This document shows positions 56,302 to 64,000 of a stretch of 64,000 nt of DNA, piece by piece (position 1 is the stretch's first letter; each line of letters starts with the position of its first letter). Origin of the DNA: Flaveria trinervia. Lineage: Eukaryota > Streptophyta > Magnoliopsida > Asterales > Asteraceae. The translations under genes and the position numbers were made by a program. Location: assembly GCA_025506515.1 (NCBI GenBank), contig CM046453.1, forward strand, positions 28,917,558 to 28,981,557, read 5' to 3'. The notes under the pieces are model-generated. The model did no database searches. It saw only the letters and a list, made by a program, of their open reading frames with translations, and was not told the DNA's origin.

Positions 56302-59097
56302 TTAAGAGACACTCAATAGATTGAAAGCAAGTTCAGGTATGTAGTTGACTTTCTCCAGAATAAGTGAGCCATTAGAAACTTCCCTTTGGCCAATTATTTT
56401 CCCTCCTTTCTTATCACCGACAAAAGAAACATATCCTCCATTGATTATTTGATAATTTTTCACTAAATCCTTCCACCCCATCATGTATCTGGAGCATCCA
56501 CTATCAACATGCCATACACTATTTAAAGTTTTCTTGGATGACTCCAGCAAAAATACATAAGACAGATTAACCATGTGAAATTTGAACCCAAGTTTGAACA
56601 ACTTGGGTTTTGGTGAAGATGACTTCTTGCAAAATAAATTATTAACTAAATGAGTCAATCTACTCCCAAAGTAATTCTTGTTCACATGTCTATGATGAAT
56701 CTCAGGACAGTGCTAAACTACATGATCATCTTTACCACACCTAAAACAATATGATTTTTATCTAGGTCTGTTATGCAAAAAGGTAGGAAATTCATCAATA
56801 TATATTTCCTCATCACATTCATACAATCTAGAATCACATCACTATAAGTCTCATACATGTCTTTGGGTTTGTTTTTATTTAAAAAAGAAGGATTATTTAC
56901 ATAACATCATGAATTTTCATATGAAGTACATGTGGTACTTGTACCACTTGTTCTTGCATGAGATGATGATGTTACCCTTTCACTAGATGATAAAATATTA
57001 GTCGGGGTAAAAGATGGGATGGGGTGAGAAAAGAATTTTTCAAAACAATTACTTTTAACTTTCTCTTCTCTTTTCATGGTAGAATCATTCACAACATCAA
57101 CACAGTTATAAGACACATCATCATTACAATGCATATTATCTAATTAGGAAATAGAAACATCACTAGAACAAGATAAAACATTGTTTGAAACAGATTGTTT
57201 TGAAACAAAAACAGAACATAAGCATTTATGATCTAAAACAAAATGCTGAGATTCAGGTGTACTAAGACGATTGCATCCAAGCCCGTTGTCGGTCCATAAC
57301 CATAGTACTCACATACGTGCTTAGTGTTCACACCTTCTAAACCTGCAAACATACTATTAGTATCTATATTGATCAAATCATTACAAGGTGCGGAATAGGC
57401 ATAGGTGAAAAATAGTAAGTGCTAGGAGGAGGATAAAGCTTAGCATCATCATAACACAAACCTGTTTTAATCCTAGCCCCCATTGAGATTTGTATAAATC
57501 ATGATGTTTCATCCGAGAGAAAGTCCATTTCTAAAGCTTTGACTGGAGTTTACTTGTTTCAAACTTAGCAAGAGCAACCCTTTGAGCAAAGTGTTAATTT
57601 CAACATTTCTTTCCAAAACCCATATTTTTAAATGATCATTTTCTTTTAAATCATCATTTAATTTAACAAAATATTTTGATTCGTTTATTTTAAGCTCTTC
57701 ATTAATTCGTTTTAAGTCCTTTTCATTATAAATTAACAAATGAGTTGCTTTGTATATAACAAATAATCTTATTTTGCATGGTAAGGTAAACACATATGCT
57801 AAATTATCTCATATGGAAGTCCCATCACCACCTTTTCTGCCGCCAAAGCTCTCTCATATTGACATACTAGAGTCTTGAATTGTTTGCATCAATGAAGCTA
57901 ATTTCAGGACTCTTGAGTTGTTTGGATCATTGACAATCAGCAATAGACATTCTCATTTGAAGTGCCCTAACTGTTTGCAAATGAAAGCACCTCAGTTTGT
58001 ACTTATCAAATCCCAACTTGTAGTTAGAGCTTTGTCCTCCAAAATTCTTCCTTCCGGTATGCTCCATAAACCTTGAGGCTCTAAGAGTTAACATCCCCAT
58101 TTGCCACTGAATGTCAGTTTTGTCAAGATCATCAGGATTCACCTGATACATATCCAACATTGTCATTCCATTTCCTTTCAACTCTCTAGCCACTAATGCC
58201 TCATAGCTATTTACAAACATCCCAAATAGAGCCATCGTTTCACATGGAATTGATGTTCTAGCATTTGCTTTCAAGTTAGCTTGATCTCTACGAACATTAA
58301 CACTACCACCAGAATGATCACCAGCATTCACTCCTCCTTGTGGTGATGTCTACATTGGAGAGCTTGCAGCGGAAGAAAGTAATGAAACATTCTCAGTGTA
58401 ACTAGCACATCAAGGTTTGATTAAACTCCTTTCATTTCATGTCTAACTCACATGATTTAAGCTTATTAATGATGTCCAAAAGCTTTTAGTTAGTGAAGCC
58501 TCTCTCTTGCTTAACATACTTACTTGTTAACTCCACTAAGATAGGGGAGAGTCTAACAACATGTTTACTTGCTCACTATATGACAGTTTGTCATCATATT
58601 TCTTCGTCGTGCTCAATACTGTAAGAAAACGGTTTGTAAGATCAATTAGACTCTCGTTCTTGTATCCCACAAAAGTGTAAACTCCTTTTCAACTAGAATA
58701 CCATATCTTTAACCAACTCATCATTTCCAACATAAAACTCACAAAAAGCATCAAAAAGAGACTTAGCATTCTTGTGTTCAGCAAAGAGATTGTAGATGTC
58801 TTGTTCAAGACATAGATTTAATGCTCTAAAAGCTTTCTATTCTCTATCAATCAGCTTGAGATCTTTTTCGTTGAACGTGGTTGGATCCTTGTTTTGAGAA
58901 ATAACATCAGCAACTGTAAAATTTGGTATGTGTGGACTAGTGATGATTGATTCCCATTGATTATGGTCAGTGTAGAAGAAAAATGCTTTGAGACATCCCT
59001 TCCAATCTTTAAAATTGTCTCTGTGGATGAGTCTTGGGGGTCTGTTGGGAGCTACACTTTCTAAATCTACAAGAATGAGAGTAGTCATCTTTGACAT
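56302..59097 (-). pseudogene. E10 Copia gag, zinc knuckle and protease
   Basis: Gag starts at 59097 (MSKMTTLILVDLESVAPNRP), followed by DNFKDWKGCLKAFFFYTDHN. Middle gag at 58331-57927 includes ETMALFGMFVNSYEALVARE and QWQMGMLTLRASRFM. Knuckle CFRCGKDDHVV-stop-HC lies near 56715-56755. Protease at 56685-56302: VWHVDSGCSRYMMG with D-S-G intact, then GYVSFVGDKKGGKIIGQREV and YIPELAFNLLSVS. Stops are frequent between 58830 and 56700. Confidence 0.88.
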
Positions 59098-59567
59098 GCT
59101 AGTTTCGCAGAAGGAATGACATTTTGATGAATTTGGCTAATTTCGCAGAAGGAATGACAATTTCACTAAAAATGGCTAGTTTCACACAAGTGAACTAGTT
59201 TCACTGGTAATTTCGGTAGCAGTTTCACTAGACAAAGGCTTGAAAATGCATAGTTTTTCCGACAATTTCGCACGAAACAAGCTTGAACTTTCTTTTAGAA
59301 GTAATTTCAATAGAAATTTTTCTTAGAAATTGAACACAAGCACTACCGAACTTTCATTCAAAGTCTATACTTTTGCTTTAGTGAAACTGCAAGTGTTTTA
59401 CACTTTGTAGTTGTTTTTAGCATCTCCCAACCAATAACAAACAAAATTCAATCAAATTACATATCAAATACACTCAAATTTGATCCGGAATTAATGAAAT
59501 ATTGATATTAAGCACAAAAAACCAAAAACCTCAAACAATCAAGAGTACTAAGGCTTTGATGCTATTT
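59098..59567 (-). other. E10 leader with GCGAAA-type motifs, and primer site
   Basis: Between gag and LTR. CTAATTTCGCAGAAGGAATG and AGTTTCACTGGTAATTTC motifs recur at 59100-59290. On the minus strand TAGCATCAAAGCCTTAGTA (about 59545-59563) next to the LTR resembles a tRNA-iMet primer site TGGTATCAGAGCC with changes. Confidence 0.55.
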
Positions 59568-60110
59568 TGTTGGTCCATTTGATCGAATTTCAGTACACTT
59601 GTGAGATTGATTTGTTCAATATCAGTAATAATACCAAAAAACAAACACAATAATGAAGAAGAATTACCAAAAAGTATTCAATATAAAGCAATAATGATCC
59701 AATACTATAAAAGTTAACAAAGCTCAATATATTTCACACATAAACAAACTTACAAGAGTCTCTTCCACCATGAATAAATGATTAGGGTTTTTGCAAGGAT
59801 GCTCAACAATGAGCAAGATCAAATTATATATACTAATGATAGTTTCGCTGATAGTTTTGTTATCAGCGAAACTATCCTGCTAAAGACACAGTTTCGCCCG
59901 GTTGAAACTAACAGTTTCGCAGGGTGAAACTATCAGCTAACTATGAGCGAACCTGTAATTTCGCTCATAGCTTCGCTAGGACAACAAAAACTAAAGGAAG
60001 TAACCAAAATACAAAAGTAAACTAACATTAATCCTATTACAATGAAATATAAAAATAATCTAATCTAACGTGAGTTCAACCTATACATTATCTTCAATCT
60101 CACTCCCCCA
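59568..60110 (-). mobile_element. E10 5' LTR
   Basis: On the plus strand it starts TGTTGGTCC and ends either CTCCCCCA (60110) or CCTATACA (60086). The first end touches the primer site, so this is the LTR in front of E10 gag. Inside, 59830-59975 holds GTTTCGCTGATAG / TATCAGCGAAAC inverted motifs. A minus-strand TATA-like GTATATATAAT lies near 59825-59835. The outer end joins E11 aORF sequence. Confidence 0.6.
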
Positions 60111-61805
60111 TGAGGAACTTTCATTACTTTGTTCTTTGTCATTATTTTTCGACTTTTCAACCTCATCCTTATCACCTAAATAATCATTCTCCCCTAAGGA
60201 ATTTTCCAAGATCCTATTTGTTTTTGTTGATCCATGATATCTTAGATTGTTCTTTAGTCATGGATTGAATAGCCAAAGTGTCCACATGACCACTTACTCC
60301 ATTTTTAAAGTCTTGAAGTGCTACCTTTAGTTTCTTTATCTCGTTGTCTTTCTTTGCATTGTCAGCTTCATACTTTTCTTTCATCTCTTTCAGTTCTTTC
60401 TCCTTCTCATCCAACTTTAGAAGTCCATCCTTTATGTTACTAGACCTTTATCAAACATTTTTCCCATTTTAGCCAATTTGTTCAAAATCAAAGAGATCAT
60501 TTCATCTTTCTCATTAGGCCTGTTACCTCTGATTGACCAAAACATTCAAAGGGAACTGCTTCTGAAGTGACTTGTCTCATGGGCATTTTCATTTGACGAC
60601 CCTCCTCATTAGAAGATGATTTGGACTTCTCTCAAGAGCTGGCAGAGTCACCAAACTCAACAGGCTTAGTAGTGATAGATGATGATGGAGTGGGAGATGT
60701 GTGGTGAGGATGAATGTGTGAAGCATGAGGTGAATGGATAGGGTGATATATGAGGGAAGATGATGGGTTGTGTTTGTGGTGATGGGATTGGTGATCTTTG
60801 TGGTGATGAATTGGTGTACGCATGAAGGGTAAGGCTATCTTAGCTTCCTAAACATAAGGCCTTGTGTGAAGATCACCACCTACATCCATCTGTGGTGACA
60901 CTAGCCTTTATCCTTCTTCAGCTAACATAACATTCTCATTAACATATTGTGGATCATAAGCAGCTTGTTGTTCTTCTTCTTGAACAGGCTCATCAACATG
61001 AGCCTTTTGATATTCTTCATGTTCTTCTAGATTAATCTGCTATAATATCCATGGTAAGAGAGGAAAGAATATTCCATCATAGAAGTTCATTTATCTTTAT
61101 TCTTTATGTACTAGTAGGACTTCGCATTGTAGTGAGGAATATCCATCACTGGTCCTTGAGGCACTATCTGTAGGAATGTTTCATTGAAAAAACAATGTAT
61201 GAACCTTGGATGTATTAAGAACATGTGCTTTCTTCCTTCCTGAATGTTTGAAACAAGACCAATAAACACATAACCAGACATGTTAAATGGCCTTTTGTGC
61301 ACAGAGCACATATTGCTAAAGAGTTTGTCACTAGGTTATTTTTCCATTCAATCTTCCTCTTTGACAGACAATGTTGCTATAAATGAATGAGGAACCTCCA
61401 TTATAAGTCAACCAATCTTTTCACAATATTCTTTCCTTTATAACCTCCTTCATACCCAATTTTAGCAAAGAAGGTCATATTTTTATCATCTCCTAATTTC
61501 AATGGTGTGTTGGCATCATCACTAAACTTTGGACAATGTCTCACAGTCTCTTTAGTGATAGCAAATGTATGATCATTGGTGATTCTTCCACACCGAGTCT
61601 TCACACCGTCAATCGTTGTAATTTATGCAATACACTAGAAAGACCTTATGAAGTTCTAATAGATGATAGGTCTCATTGTACTAGCATGGGCTACTTTTGT
61701 AGTAGAGATGAATCTAATCAAATCCCTCAGTCCTTTTGCCTTAGGTACATCAGGGTCAAGATAATCACTGACATTATGGAGCTTGCTCCATGTGAGATTA
61801 GCCAT
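60097..61805 (-). pseudogene. E11 additional ORF (aORF3), N-terminal half only
   Basis: Minus strand from 61805: MANLTWSKLHNVSDYLDPDV, then KAKGLRDLIRFISTTKVAHA, the closest relative of aORF1 in this window. Further along: RITNDHTFAITKETVRHCPK, NMSGYVFIGLVSNIQEG, HPRFIHCFFNETF, MDIPHYNAKSY, then a His/Pro/Ser-rich stretch (60823-60632) and a coiled coil (60414-60214) ending KLKVALQDFKNGVSGHVDTL. The last frame, SNESSSWGSEIEDNV, stops at about 60097 at the LTR. Everything matching aORF1 beyond its coiled coil (about 7200-9549) is absent. Stops and frameshifts throughout. Confidence 0.8.
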
Positions 61806-62508
61806 TATAACCTGCATTAAAGCCATATGAATTAGAATATTCAATAAGAAATATTAGATTGTAAATCACAAAACAAGTTAGGTTTTCTCAGTTTGACGTT
61901 TGTTGGTCAAAATTGAGTGTTCATTGGTACTGTTACATAGTAATTTGACCTAGCTTGATTTTTGATGAATGACCACTTTTATTTTGTTTTTCATGTTTAT
62001 GGTGATGATATTTTCTGATTTTAACATCTTTTAATACTTGGAATCAGTTTTTATTCCTTCATTTTCAGTTTTTGTTTTACCCTATTCATGCGATGAACTA
62101 GGTTTATGAAAATTACTTGTTTCTTATTACCTTCATGTTTTAGAAGATCGTTATAGTAAAAATGGTTATCATTCCTTAATTTGATGTTAATTTTGATGAT
62201 ATTTCTTGACCTAGAGTTCTAAATTCTACATAGGTTTGAAGGTCTGATGGTTTTAGGTCATAAACTTCAAAGATTTTCAACTTGTTTTCGATACTACGGT
62301 TATGGAGAATCAAAATTGTGGAATATCGAGGGTTAATGAACTATGAACATAGGTTATTGGTGATGATGACGATGATTATGATGGATGAAGAACAGTGACG
62401 AATGGTTGTCGCACTCTAAGTCTCTCAAATTTGAAATGTATTAAATGACCTTTTGAAGTGGGTTTAAATCGTCAAATAATGTCATTTAAAAATGTTACAA
62501 GTTTTAAG
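61806..62508 (-). promoter_or_regulatory. E11 aORF leader and candidate internal promoter
   Basis: On the minus strand, the splice-acceptor-like TTTAATGCAG lies at about 61812-61821. The block ATTATTTGACGATTTAAA with GTCATTTAATACATTTCAAA (about 62400-62480) matches 5135-5200 of E1. Between them the sequence is AT-rich with no gene. Confidence 0.45.
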
Positions 62509-63200
62509 AGAAATGCGGTTGATTTTTAATATCGCTATGGCTAATGCGGTAAGGAACTATTCATCAGCATTTGTTTACCATTACAAATGTGGAAGTATAA
62601 AAAGTTGCATGCATTTGTTCATTGTAGCAAATGTGATTGAACAAAAGTTAATCAACATTTGTGTACTATAGCAAAATATGATAGAACAAAGTTTATCAAC
62701 ATTTGTTCACTGTAGCAAATGCAATTGAACAAAGTTGATCAAAATTTGTTCAATGTAGCAAATGCAATAGAACAAATTCCTTGGACCACATTTACTTCAA
62801 CAACTCTGGTGAACTAAGAGTTTGTCCGCATTCCATGACTTCCAAACGTCGTCATGACAGAAAAGATTAAGCATATTGTTTATTCATTTTGATACCAAAA
62901 GCAGTTTTTAGTGTTGATGTCAACCACATTTAGGAAATGCAGATGAGTAAACTTACTTTCAACAAAAGATGCGGCAAAACAAAAGTTTTGCACATAGAGA
63001 ATTGCGGTTGAATACTTTCGTCTGCATAAGTTTTCAACACTTTAAACCTTTTATGTGTACTTGTCATTAAGACAGATACGGTAGAGTTAACTTGTCCGCA
63101 TTAGTTTCACTTTATTTTTAATGACATAAAACCAGTTATCTACATTGGTTATATGCTTGGGTTACCTTCACCCGTATTAACAAATGCACTTACCCACATT
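62509..63200 (-). repeat. E11 spacer array of GCATTTGTTCACTGTAGCAAATGC-type motifs
   Basis: Diverged version of the E1 array. CAACATTTGTTCACTGTAGC and AGCAAATGCAATTGAACAAA alternate, the clearest copies about 55-60 bases apart between 62600 and 62780. CCGCATT half-sites occur near 62824, 63099 and 63176. Confidence 0.8.
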
Positions 63201-63319
63201 AGTTTTGAACGTAATCAAAATTAATGGTTCTTTAAATTAATGTGTTTTTTGTTTTTCTGTTGATTCTTTGACTATTATGAAGAACTATTGTAAGGTTTAA
63301 ATATAAGGTTGATGCAACC
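63201..63319 (-). other. E11 outer spacer
   Basis: No gene. GGGTTGCATCAACCTTATAT on the minus strand (about 63290-63317) corresponds to 4011-4045 of E1, showing that E11 extends to here before it is cut by E12. Confidence 0.5.
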
Positions 63320-64000
63320 CAAACACCCAAAGTCTCTCCTGCATGCATGCACAAGTGTACTGAACTGGAATGCTTTGGAAGTTTGACACTCTACCTTAGA
63401 AAATACTCTAAGTGTGAAATCTTCCGAAGCCAAGACCAATATCTTCTCAAGCCAAAGATGAAGTCTTCCGAAGCTTCAAAGACAAAGTCTTCCTAAGCCA
63501 ACACTGGAAGACAGATTTCTTCTCAAGACTTTTGAACACATGCTTTATGTGATGTACTTTTTCCATAACGCAGGACCCCTTTCCGCTGCAACTCTCATAA
63601 GACACCAATTTATATAAGTGGTGAAAGGTCCATGCTTTTGGTAACTATACATTAAGGTCTTGAGTCTGTAACTTTCTACTTTATGTACTTTATCCTTTTT
63701 ATAATACATTAGGATGTGAGATATGGCATGCCATAGGCACTAGTTAAAAGGCAATGTGCGTTTTTACTCTACATTGATCTTGTTGTTCTAGATGATGCAT
63801 CCAGCTAGCTGTCAAGTATGGTCGGTTGTAGGTTGCAGTATAAGTATCTCTGGCCCTTTGTATAAAAAAATATTGCTTTGTAAACACTTCTAAATGACTA
63901 GAGAGCAATATACATCAACCTTGACAACCAACTACTTGTGTTGTTCTTGTTTTGTCTATTATACACTTGTGTTTCTTATTTCTCATTAAACTGGTTTTTC
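63320..64000 (+). mobile_element. E12 Copia LTR of the E2 type, running off the window
   Basis: The exact start is unclear. It shows CTTCCGAAG at about 63421 and 63467 and further CTTCC variants, then a layout like the E2 LTR: a GGTCGGTTGTAG...GCAGTATAAGTATC block (63820-63850) against GGCTGTAGCCAGTATTATAT in E2, and a closing GAGAGCAATATA / ACTTGTGTTGTTCTTG stretch against AAGCAATATA / CTTCTTGTGTTCTTT. Orientation plus by this alignment. Whether an element follows cannot be seen. Confidence 0.55.

Overview
The window reads as intergenic DNA from a large, repeat-rich plant genome. Everything I can identify is LTR-retrotransposon material; I see no host gene, tRNA or rRNA. The signs of a plant are Ty1/Copia and Ty3/Gypsy polyproteins of plant type, an Athila-like element with a tRNA-Asp-type primer site and a post-pol ORF-1, a Tekay-like chromovirus, and TGTAAYACCC-type long LTRs. 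The very long extra ORFs after Copia pol resemble hypothetical proteins I remember as common in Asteraceae, so a daisy-family plant is my guess (low confidence).

Layout. I use E1-E12 as private labels. E1 (+, Copia, 1-10280, left end outside the window): pol remnant, spacer with a repeat array, a ~1300-codon additional ORF (aORF) and 3' LTR. E1 sits inside E2 (+, Copia), whose RT-RNase H, spacer, aORF and 3' LTR run from 10281 to 17037. E3 (-, Tekay-like chromovirus) is split: RT, protease and late gag at 17594-19358, early gag at 48481-49108, probable 5' LTR from 49793. The split is caused by E4 (+, Athila-like, 19364-48475), which has two LTRs, PBS, gag, protease, RT, RNase H, integrase and ORF-1. 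E4 was in turn hit by E5 (solo LTR, 26736-29612, TSD CTCAT), E6 (truncated Tekay-type LTR, 31263-41526) and E8 (-, non-autonomous Copia-like, about 43085-45598). E7 (+, complete Copia, 33179-41160, TSD TGTAC) lies inside E6. E9 (solo LTR, 50177-52168, TSD ATATA) lies inside the E3 LTR. On the right, E10 (-, Copia gag-pol with 5' LTR) joins E11 (-, spacer and N-terminal half of an E1-type aORF). E12 is an E2-type LTR running off the window.

Nearly all coding regions carry stops or frameshifts, so they are annotated as pseudogenes, although several catalytic boxes survive. Two features stand out. First, the aORFs are huge, lack visible membrane segments, and have coiled coils and basic nuclear-signal-like patches, so they do not look like envelope proteins. 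Second, almost every element carries its own short CG-containing motif iterated in its LTR. In E1, E2 and E4 the same motif recurs in the spacer in front of the second ORF, as if a cis-regulatory module served both the LTR promoter and an internal promoter.
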